Assembly: GCA_947085825.1 (NCBI GenBank)
Contig: CAMTXX010000021.1
Span: 1-11,887 of the forward strand
Reading direction: 5' to 3'
DNA length: 11,887 nucleotides
DNA from: JAOUFP01 sp947085825
Lineage (GTDB): Bacteria > Nitrospirota > Thermodesulfovibrionia > Thermodesulfovibrionales > UBA6898
The notes under the pieces are model-generated. The model was not told the origin of the DNA and did not search any database. It worked only from the letters and a program-made list of their open reading frames with translations. Position 1 is the first letter of the stretch. Every line of letters begins with the position of its first letter. This document shows, piece after piece, positions 6,715 through 11,887 of the stretch. The position numbers and the translations under genes were made by a program.

Positions 6715-7806
6715 TCACCTCCCGCGTCCGGAAGGCGATGCGCTTGCCCTCTGGAGCATTGTGACCATTTCTTCAGGCACAGGCGATCTGAAGATAGTGT
6801 CTTCATATGAAATATGCCCTTGGGTATAGAGTTCCATTAAGGACTGGTTCATTGTCTGCATGCCGAACTTTGCCTGTCCTGTCTGCATTGTAGAATATAG
6901 CTGGTGGATCTTGTCTTCCCGTATGAGATTGCGTATCGCCGGATTTGGTATAAGAAGTTCTACTGCAAGCACCCGGCCTTTTCCTGATTTTTTGGGAATA
7001 AGCTGTTGAGATAGAATTCCTTCGAGCACAAAGGATAGCTGCACCCTTATCTGTTCCTGCTGATGCGGAGGGAAGACATCAATTATCCGGTTTATTGTCT
7101 GTACTGCCGAGTTGGTATGGAGTGTCGCGAGGCTTAAATGTCCTGTCTCAGATACCGTGAGCGCAGCCTCAATTGTCTCGAGGTCCCTCATCTCACCGAT
7201 AAGCACAACGTCAGGGTCCTGCCTGAGCACATATCTGAGGGCGTCTTTAAAAGAGGCCGTGTCGGCATTCACCTCTCTTTGATTAATAAGGCATTTCTTG
7301 TGAGTGTGGAGGTATTCTATCGGGTCCTCAACGGTTATGATATGTTCATAGCGTTCAGAATTTATCCGGTCGATCATGGCTGCAAGGGTAGTGGATTTGC
7401 CGCTTCCTGTAGGGCCTGTGCAGAGTATGAGCCCGCTTGGTTTTTTTACAAGATCATTCACTATTTCAGGAAGCCCCAGGTCTTTAAACGTCCTGATCTC
7501 GAAAGGTATGGCCCTGAAGGCCCCTGCAACAGCGCCCCTTTGCATAAAAACATTGCCCCTGAATCTGCTGAGCCCTTTTACCCCAAAAGAAAGGTCAAGC
7601 TCATTGCGCTCTTCAAACCTGTGCTTCTGCGCATCAGTCAGGATGCTGTAACATAAGGCCTTGGTATCTGCCGGCGTCAATTGAGGATGGTCAAGCGGAA
7701 CAAGCTTTCCATCAACTCTCAGCCTTGGGGGTGAGGCGGTTGTGATATGCAGGTCTGAGGCGCCTTTTTCGATCATTATTTTCAGCAGGTCGTAAATGCT
7801 TGCCAT
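6715..7806 (-). CDS. pilT: PilT, type IV pilus retraction ATPase
   Basis: A 363-residue hexameric ATPase that depolymerises the pilus and powers twitching motility. Visible motifs: N-terminal PAS-like region with GASDLHITTASPPRLRVDG (15-33), Walker A GPTGSGKST (131-139), Asp box ITVEDPIEY (157-165), Walker B LIGEMRDLET with catalytic Glu205, His box HLSLATLHTN (223-232), and the PilT-specific C-terminal AIRNLIRE motif (290-297), which distinguishes it from PilB and PilU-like proteins. Length matches the family. The ATG at 7804-7806 is preceded by AAGGAG about seven bases away. That Shine-Dalgarno overlaps the TAA stop of pilB, so the two opposing motors are translationally linked. The stop codon itself lies inside the pilC Shine-Dalgarno. 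Confidence 0.96.
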   Translation of the reverse strand: MASIYDLLKIMIEKGASDLHITTASPPRLRVDGKLVPLDHPQLTPADTKALCYSILTDAQKHRFEERNELDLSFGVKGLSRFRGNVFMQRGAVAGAFRAIPFEIRTFKDLGLPEIVNDLVKKPSGLILCTGPTGSGKSTTLAAMIDRINSERYEHIITVEDPIEYLHTHKKCLINQREVNADTASFKDALRYVLRQDPDVVLIGEMRDLETIEAALTVSETGHLSLATLHTNSAVQTINRIIDVFPPHQQEQIRVQLSFVLEGILSQQLIPKKSGKGRVLAVELLIPNPAIRNLIREDKIHQLYSTMQTGQAKFGMQTMNQSLMELYTQGHISYEDTIFRSPVPEEMVTMLQRASASPSGRGR

Positions 7807-7816
7807 TTAAATCTCC

Positions 7817-9640
7817 TTAATCTCCGAAAGATACACGCAGTACTTCATCTATGGTTGTTACGCCTTCAGCTACTTTTGTCAAACCGCTCATCCTTAAGCT
7901 TTTCATCCCCAAGCGTATAGCCGATTTTTTCAGTTCTGAGGAAGACGCTCCTTCAAGGATCAATTCCTTCAGCTCGTCCTTGACAGGCATTACTTCGTAG
8001 AGCGCAACCCTTCCTTTATAGCCGGTGTTATTGCAGGCCGGGCAGCCTTTACCCTTGTAGCAGACCAATTTATTGGCCTCTTCTTCAGAAAACCCGAGTT
8101 TGACGAGAACGGCAACCGGGACTTTCTCGACCTCCTTGCATTGCTGGCAGATCCTTCTGGCAAGTCTCTGGGCCATTATGAGCACGACTGCCGAGGAGAC
8201 AAGGAAGGGCTCTATTCCCATATTAAGGAGCCTGCTGACCGTGCCTGGAGCGTCATTGGTATGCAGGGTGCTTAAGACAAGGTGTCCGGTCAGGGCTGCT
8301 TTAACGCCTATTTCCGCTGTCTCAAAGTCACGGATCTCTCCTACCATGATAATATCAGGGTCCTGCCTGAGGAATGACCTTAAGGCTGACGCAAAGGTGA
8401 GGCCTATATCTTCTCTGACATGAACCTGATTTATCCCCATAAAGTTGAATTCTACCGGATCCTCTGCTGTCATAATATTTGTGTCAGGTTTGTTCAGATA
8501 ATTTAAGGCGGAATACAGTGTCGTGGTCTTTCCGCTTCCGGTAGGGCCTGTAACCAGGATCATTCCAAAGGGTTTGTTCAGCGCCTCTGTGAAATCATCG
8601 AGCGCTGCCTGTTCGAACCCTAATTTGGTGAGATCCACCTGGAGGTTCGCTTTATCAAGAATTCGCATGACTGTTTTTTCTCCGAAAAGGGTGGGAAGCA
8701 CAGAGACTCGAAAATCAATGTCACGCTTTTTCCCGAGTTTAAGTTTTATCCTGCCGTCCTGCGGCAGTCTCCTCTCTGCTATATCAAGCTTCGACATGAT
8801 CTTGATCCTTGAGGTAAGGGCCGCCTTTATCTTAGTCGGCAGGTTCATGACCGTGTACATAACGCCGTCAACCCTGTATCTTACCCTGAGAGAGTTCTCA
8901 TAAGGTTCAACATGAATGTCACTGGCGCCGGACTTGATGGCATTGACAAGTATGCCGTTGACAAGCTTTATAATAGGGGCCTCTACATCTTTGATGACCC
9001 CCTCGTCTTTTTCTTCTTCAAGGACATCAACATTGTCGAGGGCACTGCCGACGATCTTGTCAAATTCATCTACATTGACGCTTGGTCCTTCATCATCAAA
9101 TCTCCCTGAATCAAAATTGCCTGCCTCCAGGTCTTCAGTCCCAAGGGTATAATCTTTTGCCTCAAGGGATACCGTTGACTTGGAAGGCGCGGCTGAGGCG
9201 GTCACCATGTCTCCTTTGCCCAGATAATAACCGGAGATCGCATTGATGATCGCGGATTCGCTCGAAATCACGACTTCTACATTGTAGCCCGTCATAAATT
9301 TTACATCGTCAATTGCGAAAACATTCGACGGATCAGCCATAGTGATCGTCAGGGTTGCGCCGACCCGCGCCACAGGCAGGATAAGATATTTCTTGGCCAT
9401 ATCCGCAGGGATAAGTTTCAGAATAGAGGGGTCAATCTTATATTCAGAAAGGTTTACGGCGGGGACCCCGTATTGCTTGCTCAAGAACGCCACCAGCTTT
9501 TCTTCGGTTACGAATCCCAGTTTTACAAGGTTTGTGCCGAGTCTGCCGCCCTCTTTTTTTTGAAGATTTAAGGCTTGTTTGAGTTGTTCCTCATTGATAA
9601 TACTCGATGTCAATAATATTTGCCCCAGCTTAGCAGCCAT
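7817..9640 (-). CDS. pilB: PilB, type IV pilus extension ATPase
   Basis: PilB powers pilin polymerisation. With the ATG at 9638-9640 the protein has 607 residues. This start is preferred over an upstream in-frame TTG (9685) because MAAKLG... then aligns residue for residue with the GspE-N protein at 1562-2542. The N-terminal MshEN domain (1-145) has tandem motifs K4-L-G to Q27 and R33-L-G to Q56, suggesting c-di-GMP binding. An acidic linker (about 150-215) follows. The ATPase core has Walker A GPTGSGKTT (365-373), Walker B IIMVGEIRD with Glu435, and a His box between His453 and His460. A zinc-binding pair of CxxC motifs lies at Cys498/501 and Cys533/536. No Shine-Dalgarno precedes the chosen ATG. 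It is the first gene of the operon. Confidence 0.93.
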   Translation of the reverse strand: MAAKLGQILLTSSIINEEQLKQALNLQKKEGGRLGTNLVKLGFVTEEKLVAFLSKQYGVPAVNLSEYKIDPSILKLIPADMAKKYLILPVARVGATLTITMADPSNVFAIDDVKFMTGYNVEVVISSESAIINAISGYYLGKGDMVTASAAPSKSTVSLEAKDYTLGTEDLEAGNFDSGRFDDEGPSVNVDEFDKIVGSALDNVDVLEEEKDEGVIKDVEAPIIKLVNGILVNAIKSGASDIHVEPYENSLRVRYRVDGVMYTVMNLPTKIKAALTSRIKIMSKLDIAERRLPQDGRIKLKLGKKRDIDFRVSVLPTLFGEKTVMRILDKANLQVDLTKLGFEQAALDDFTEALNKPFGMILVTGPTGSGKTTTLYSALNYLNKPDTNIMTAEDPVEFNFMGINQVHVREDIGLTFASALRSFLRQDPDIIMVGEIRDFETAEIGVKAALTGHLVLSTLHTNDAPGTVSRLLNMGIEPFLVSSAVVLIMAQRLARRICQQCKEVEKVPVAVLVKLGFSEEEANKLVCYKGKGCPACNNTGYKGRVALYEVMPVKDELKELILEGASSSELKKSAIRLGMKSLRMSGLTKVAEGVTTIDEVLRVSFGD

Positions 9641-9646
9641 GTTACT

Positions 9647-9675
9647 AAAATATATCAAATGATAAGTAAAGTCAA
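9647..9675 (-). promoter_or_regulatory. Possible promoter of the pil operon
   Basis: On the minus strand TTGACT (9675-9670) is followed by TATTTT (9652-9647) at 17 bp, or by the better TATATT (9654-9649) at only 15 bp. Either would start transcription within a few bases of the pilB ATG at 9640, which has no Shine-Dalgarno, so the message could be leaderless. The -10 is weak, and a promoter further upstream is equally possible. Confidence 0.3.
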
Positions 9676-9684
9676 TAAACAACA

Positions 9685-9700
9685 ACTAATATAAATTAGT
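9685..9700. repeat. Perfect inverted repeat in the divergent pilB/Toprim promoter region
   Basis: ACTAAT-ATAA-ATTAGT, a 6-bp perfect inverted repeat with a 4-base centre, lies between the divergently transcribed pilB and Toprim genes just upstream of the possible pilB -35. It could be a regulator operator. The surrounding AT richness makes chance possible. Confidence 0.35.
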
Positions 9701-9745
9701 ATGTTACACCCGATAAGCTGAGGCAAACGTTGCATAAACAGTTTT

Positions 9746-9774
9746 TTGAAAATTATGGTAAATTACACTATAAA
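9746..9774 (+). promoter_or_regulatory. Sigma-70-type promoter for the Toprim-yraN operon
   Basis: TTGAAA (9746-9751), a 17-bp spacer and TATAAA (9769-9774); each box is five of six to consensus with optimal spacing. Transcription would start near 9781, about 22 bases before the ATG at 9803. This argues against any start codon upstream of that point. Confidence 0.65.
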
Positions 9775-9802
9775 ATATAGCTTCTGGAGCAGATTTATTG
9801 TA

Positions 9803-10246
9803 ATGATTAATTCACAGAAAAATATGTCTTCGCCGGAGGATATCGAAAGAGCGGAGAGGCTCCGGGAGGTTTTCGCCTCACTGTATGAGGTGAACAAGAG
9901 GTTCCCTGTTATTGTGGAAGGTAAAAAAGATGCGCTTGCGCTTAAGAAACTCGGCTTGGCAGGTGATATAATAATACTTCACAGCGGCAAGAATCTCTAT
10001 GATTTCTGCGAAGATATTGTTGAAAGGTATTCAAGGGTGGTTATTCTGCTCGACTGGGACACAAAAGGGGAAAATCTTTATAAAGCAATAGGAAAAAACC
10101 TCATAGGACACTGGGAGGAATTTTCCGCGTTCAGGGATGTGATAAAAATCCTGTGCCAGAAGGACATAAAGGATGTCGAAGGCATCCCGAAGCTGTTGTC
10201 TAAACTTGAGGGCCCCGGACCGGATGAGGAATTTCTGAGGGGATGA
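9803..10246 (+). CDS. Small Toprim-domain protein (RNase M5-like/UPF0292-like)
   Basis: Predicted 147 residues. The core is a minimal Toprim fold, the metal-binding catalytic module of primases, topoisomerases, OLD nucleases and RNase M5. It has the conserved glutamate in PVIVEGKKDALALKKLG (Glu39), then strand, loop and helix elements (DIIILHSGKNLYDF), and the DxD motif in VVILLDWDTKGE (Asp84, Asp86). It lacks the longer C-terminal part of true bacterial RNase M5 and resembles stand-alone small Toprim proteins. A longer reading frame extends upstream but would begin inside the promoter, so the ATG at 9803 is chosen. A GGAG sits 13 bases upstream, which is long. An ATG at 9824 is the alternative. 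It overlaps yraN by ATGA, implying coupled expression. The substrate is unknown; nucleic-acid processing is inferred. Confidence 0.8.
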   Translation: MINSQKNMSSPEDIERAERLREVFASLYEVNKRFPVIVEGKKDALALKKLGLAGDIIILHSGKNLYDFCEDIVERYSRVVILLDWDTKGENLYKAIGKNLIGHWEEFSAFRDVIKILCQKDIKDVEGIPKLLSKLEGPGPDEEFLRG

Positions 10247-10590
10247 AAAATCTCGGCAGCGAAGGTGAGGAACTGGCAACAGCATTTCTCAGGCAAAAAG
10301 GCTATATCATCCTTGAGAAGAACTACAAAACAAGGTTTGGTGAAATAGATATTATTGCAAAAGACAGAGATGTCTTTGTATTCATAGAGGTCAAAACAAG
10401 GGCTGATATTACGTTCGGATATCCGTTTGAGGCCGTTAATCCGAGAAAAAGGGAAAAGATCAGGAAGGTGGCGCTTTTTTTTATGAAAAAACTTAAAAAA
10501 GAGGTCCCGGCAAGATTTGATGTCCTGAGTATTTACTTTGAGCATGGCAGGCAGCAGGTAGAGCATATACAAGATGCTTTTGAAGTGTAA
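10243..10590 (+). CDS. yraN: YraN, UPF0102 family nuclease-like protein
   Basis: A 115-residue protein matching UPF0102 throughout. It starts with the helix G(S)EGEELATAFLRQKGY, continues with the ILEKNYKTRFGEIDIIA block (Asp36 in GEID), then FIEVKTR (Glu49 and Lys51, the ExK of a PD-(D/E)xK-type fold), and ends in a short C-terminal region with RFDVLSIYF. The fold is related to Holliday-junction resolvases and restriction endonucleases, but the cellular role of the family is unsettled. The start is fixed by the ATGA overlap with the Toprim gene and a GAGGGG just upstream. Being co-transcribed with a Toprim protein supports a DNA or RNA metabolism role. The gene ends eight bases before the -35 box of the tRNA-Ala promoter. 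Confidence 0.92.
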   Translation: MKNLGSEGEELATAFLRQKGYIILEKNYKTRFGEIDIIAKDRDVFVFIEVKTRADITFGYPFEAVNPRKREKIRKVALFFMKKLKKEVPARFDVLSIYFEHGRQQVEHIQDAFEV

Positions 10591-10597
10591 GGTCTGC

Positions 10598-10627
10598 TTG
10601 ACAACAAATTTTTGTTGATGCTATGCT
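10598..10627 (+). promoter_or_regulatory. Promoter for tRNA-Ala
   Basis: A perfect -35 TTGACA (10598-10603), 18-bp spacer and TATGCT (10622-10627, four of six). The predicted start near 10634 is about 12 bases upstream of the tRNA. The spacer contains a 6-bp inverted repeat, AACAAA-TT-TTTGTT. Confidence 0.6.
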
Positions 10628-10645
10628 GACAAGGTTCCTTTATGT

Positions 10646-10721
<76 letters not shown>

Positions 10722-10837
10722 TTAAAATCTTCATAAACGCCCACCATGATCTTCAGTACATTCGTTATCTCCCCTTTCTTTCGGGGCGGGGCCGACGGAA
10801 AGGGGGGCCGCGCAGTGAAAAGGGGATGGGGCGAGCC
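10722..10837. other. Non-coding G-run-rich stretch between tRNA-Ala and the PIN toxin gene
   Basis: About 116 bases with no gene. The plus strand carries five runs of four or more G at 10783-10786, 10788-10791, 10802-10807, 10822-10825 and 10828-10831, enough for a G-quadruplex, and a marked G bias relative to its surroundings. The minus strand is the 3' side of the toxin gene. No U-run that would make a classical intrinsic terminator is visible. Confidence 0.6.
10771..10805. repeat. Inverted repeat CCCCTTTC / GAAAGGGG
   Basis: A perfect 8-bp inverted repeat (10771-10778 and 10798-10805) separated by 19 GC-rich bases. It lies 3' of both tRNA-Ala and the convergent toxin gene, so it might act as a transcription barrier for either strand. 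It lacks a following T-run, so it is recorded as a repeat rather than a terminator. Confidence 0.5.
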
Positions 10838-11269
10838 TTACGGCGTTAGAGTCTTTAGTCCTTCCTGGGCTGCTATCTTACAAAGCCTCTGATCTGAGGA
10901 AACAAAGGTGATATCATCACTCTTCATATTCAAGGCAATTGCCAGTTGAATGCTGTCAACCGGTTTCATGTATCTTTTCAGTATGAGGTCTTCAGCCTTG
11001 ATAACATCTTCGGCAGTGACATCAAGAATTGTCATATCCAGCGTCACGATATCCTTGTAAAAGAAATCACGCTGCTGCTGAAACTGTTCCTCTGTGGTAA
11101 TCTTATCGACCTCGAAAAGACGCTTCAGATTAGAAATCATCTCAACGATTGTGATTGACGAAATGTAAAGCAGCTGGCTGTGGTCTTTGAGAATACGGGT
11201 GACCGCTGTGGTCCCCTTCTCCTGCTGGTATCTCTTAAAGAGTGCGCTTGTGTCTATGAAAAAAGGCAT
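10838..11269 (-). CDS. PIN-domain ribonuclease toxin (VapC-like)
   Basis: A 143-residue PIN domain of usual VapC length. The four acidic residues expected of the active site are present: Asp6 in FIDTSALFKRY, Glu43 in ITIVEMISNL, Asp105 in MKPVDSIQLAIAL and Asp126 in TFVSSDQRLCKIA, together with the N-terminal Thr/Ser after Asp6. VapC-type toxins cut RNA, often initiator tRNA or rRNA, when free of antitoxin. The ATG at 11267-11269 lies three bases after the stop of the 57-residue gene upstream and has a poor Shine-Dalgarno of its own, so it is probably translated by coupling to that gene, the usual order for antitoxin then toxin. The PIN domain and catalytic set look intact. Confidence 0.9.
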   Translation of the reverse strand: MPFFIDTSALFKRYQQEKGTTAVTRILKDHSQLLYISSITIVEMISNLKRLFEVDKITTEEQFQQQRDFFYKDIVTLDMTILDVTAEDVIKAEDLILKRYMKPVDSIQLAIALNMKSDDITFVSSDQRLCKIAAQEGLKTLTP

Positions 11270-11272
11270 CCG

Positions 11273-11446
11273 CTATCGCTTTTCTCTGTCCTCAATAACC
11301 CGTTTGGAAAGAGAAACGCCGATGCCCGAAAGACTCTTCTGTATGTCCTTAAGCGTAACGTCAGTGTGACCCTGCTGCTTCGCATGACGGTGCAGCTTTG
11401 TGCTTATGTGTGGCTGGCCCATAACCTTAGCAAGTGCTTTGCTCAT
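11273..11446 (-). CDS. Probable small antitoxin of the PIN toxin (57 aa)
   Basis: Short 57-residue gene defined here by reading the minus strand from ATG 11444-11446 to TAG 11273-11275. A strong Shine-Dalgarno (AGGAGGT, 10 bases upstream) supports it. The protein is basic and probably helical. Its C-terminal half, VTLKDIQKSLSGIGVSLSK followed by RVIEDREKR, resembles the toxin-binding tails of several VapB-like antitoxins, but no DNA-binding domain is recognised with confidence. The toxin start follows its stop after three bases. The call as antitoxin rests on position, size, charge and this weak tail resemblance. An alternative is a non-antitoxin small leader gene. Confidence 0.7.
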   Translation of the reverse strand: MSKALAKVMGQPHISTKLHRHAKQQGHTDVTLKDIQKSLSGIGVSLSKRVIEDREKR

Positions 11447-11469
11447 AATTTAGATACCTCCTTTTTAAC

Positions 11470-11499
11470 AGTCTATCAATGATAAAACGGAAAGGTCAA
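11470..11499 (-). promoter_or_regulatory. Promoter of the toxin-antitoxin operon with overlapping palindrome
   Basis: Minus strand: -35 TTGACC (11499-11494, five of six), 18-bp spacer, -10 TAGACT (11475-11470, four of six), 24 bases before the antitoxin ATG. A perfect 11-bp palindrome, TATCA-A-TGATA (11474-11484), overlaps the -10 and spacer. This is where a toxin-antitoxin complex would bind to repress its own operon. Confidence 0.45.
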
Positions 11500-11521
11500 G
11501 ATAAAGGGAGTTTACATTACT

Positions 11522-11716
11522 TCATTTGAATTCCGCCTCGATCTCGGTCTTGTCCCAGGCAACTGAAGCCGCTCCGTATCGCTGGCAGTTCAGGAGAAAG
11601 GCAATGCGCGGGATTCCAGCAAGTTCGGCTGCCTAACCCGAAGTCAAACGTCCCATCTCGTAAAGTTTCACAGCAAGGGCGGTCTTTGCCTCCTGCTCGA
11701 AAGCAGTGAGACTCAT
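11522..11716 (-). pseudogene. Broken UPF0175-family antitoxin (internal amber codon)
   Basis: Reading from ATG 11714-11716 gives MSLTAFEQEAKTALAVKLYE, then MGRLTSG, then TAG at codon 28 (11633-11635), then in the same frame AAELAGIPRIAFLLNCQRYG and further residues up to TGA at 11522-11524, 64 codons in all. The two halves join into a typical UPF0175 antitoxin core, where the residue at the stop is normally Gln, so CAG to TAG is the simplest change. UPF0175 proteins usually have about 15-20 residues before this point. The in-frame upstream codons (IVIIALN) match only loosely and no start codon with a well-spaced Shine-Dalgarno is seen, so the 5' end may also be lost. UPF0175 antitoxins usually pair with PIN toxins of the DUF3368 type; none adjoins it except the separate PIN module. 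Confidence 0.7.
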
Positions 11717-11775
11717 GTTAAGTGCAATGATAACGATGCAGAATAATTTCAGACCTCCTGACCCCGTGGAAATTG

Positions 11776-11886
11776 CTATGACACCAATTCATAGTTGAGT
11801 CGCAAGTTCGTTCCCGGAAAAACCGTTTCCGTGGAATTAAGCTCGCTGCAGAGATGACGGATTACTTCAGCACTGCCCCGATTAGC
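11776..11886 (-). CDS. C-terminal fragment of an ORF, possibly an insertion-sequence transposase
   Basis: An open frame enters from the right edge and ends at TAG 11776-11778, giving 36 visible residues including ICS-like HLCSELNSTETVFPG and TNLRLNYELVS. The tail pattern LNxTETVFPGTxLRLxYE resembles, from memory, the extreme C-terminus of some DDE transposases of insertion sequences; this is not certain from so short a piece. A sequence reminiscent of an insertion-element end (GGGGTCAGGAGGTCTGAAAT on the minus strand, within about 11744-11766) follows 10-30 bases after the stop. The fragment lies directly upstream of the broken UPF0175 gene, consistent with an insertion having replaced that gene's 5' end. 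Confidence 0.4.
   Translation of the reverse strand, partial: ANRGSAEVIRHLCSELNSTETVFPGTNLRLNYELVS
11815..11831. repeat. Short inverted repeat CGGAAA / TTTCCG
   Basis: A perfect 6-bp inverted repeat with a 5-base loop (11815-11820, 11826-11831) inside the partial ORF at the right edge. It may simply be coding sequence. Confidence 0.3.
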
Positions 11887-11887
11887 C

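Noticed and set aside
7138..7656. Plus-strand 172-residue open frame antisense to pilT
   Set aside because: Complement of the PilT core motifs, with no ribosome site and no recognisable domain.
9641..9685. Fifteen-residue N-terminal extension of PilB from a TTG codon
   Set aside because: No Shine-Dalgarno, and the extension falls outside the MshEN alignment, which begins exactly at the ATG at 9640.
9746..9802. Nineteen-residue N-terminal extension of the Toprim protein
   Set aside because: Its first codon lies inside the -35 box of a good promoter whose start site is near 9781, so it would not be transcribed.
11180..11482. Plus-strand 100-residue open frame antisense to the toxin and antitoxin genes
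   Set aside because: The minus strand holds a PIN domain with all four acidic residues and a Shine-Dalgarno-supported small gene; the plus frame has no support.
11633..11635. TAG in the UPF0175 gene as pyrrolysine or programmed read-through
   Set aside because: No pyrrolysine genes or recoding signal are visible and the family is not known to use recoding; TAG is also used as an ordinary stop for several genes here. A nonsense mutation is simpler.

Overview
The window looks like a chromosomal segment of a Gram-negative, type IV-piliated bacterium. The gene order pilB-pilT-pilC-pilS-pilR followed by a GspE-N/GAF protein, the moderate base composition and the general protein style suggest Nitrospirota or a Desulfobacterota/Geobacter-like lineage. 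That placement is inferred from family knowledge, not from a marker gene.

Left edge (1-643, minus strand): two small hydrophobic genes in tandem share an N-terminal glycine-rich membrane motif. The first one transcribed has a good Shine-Dalgarno site and a candidate sigma-54 (-24/-12) promoter. A tRNA-Pro(CGG) with its own promoter follows at 644-720, also on the minus strand.

Centre (803-9640): fdhD, a formate dehydrogenase maturation sulfurtransferase, is on the plus strand. It converges on a six-gene minus-strand type IV pilus operon, transcribed pilB -> pilT -> pilC -> pilS -> pilR -> GspE-N/GAF protein. Junctions are very tight: two Shine-Dalgarno sites overlap the preceding stop codon, and two junctions are one-base stop/start overlaps. 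PilB (extension) and PilT (retraction) would drive pili through the PilC platform. PilS/PilR would control sigma-54 transcription. PilB and the last protein of the operon both carry the N-terminal domain type that binds c-di-GMP in MshE. No pilin gene lies in the window.

Right of centre (9746-10721, plus strand): divergent from pilB, a strong sigma-70-like promoter drives a small Toprim protein that overlaps yraN (UPF0102, nuclease-like fold) by ATGA. A tRNA-Ala(GGC) with its own promoter follows.

Right edge (10722-11887): this has an accessory character. A G-run-rich non-coding stretch with an inverted repeat is followed on the minus strand by a PIN-domain toxin and a newly delimited 57-residue upstream antitoxin candidate with a palindromic operator. 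Beyond it is a UPF0175-type antitoxin remnant broken by an in-frame amber codon. At the very edge is the C-terminal tail of an ORF that may belong to an insertion sequence. The most notable observations are the sigma-54-promoted tandem small membrane genes, the orphan c-di-GMP-type domain protein in the pilus operon, the decayed antitoxin next to an intact toxin-antitoxin pair, and the Toprim/YraN pair.
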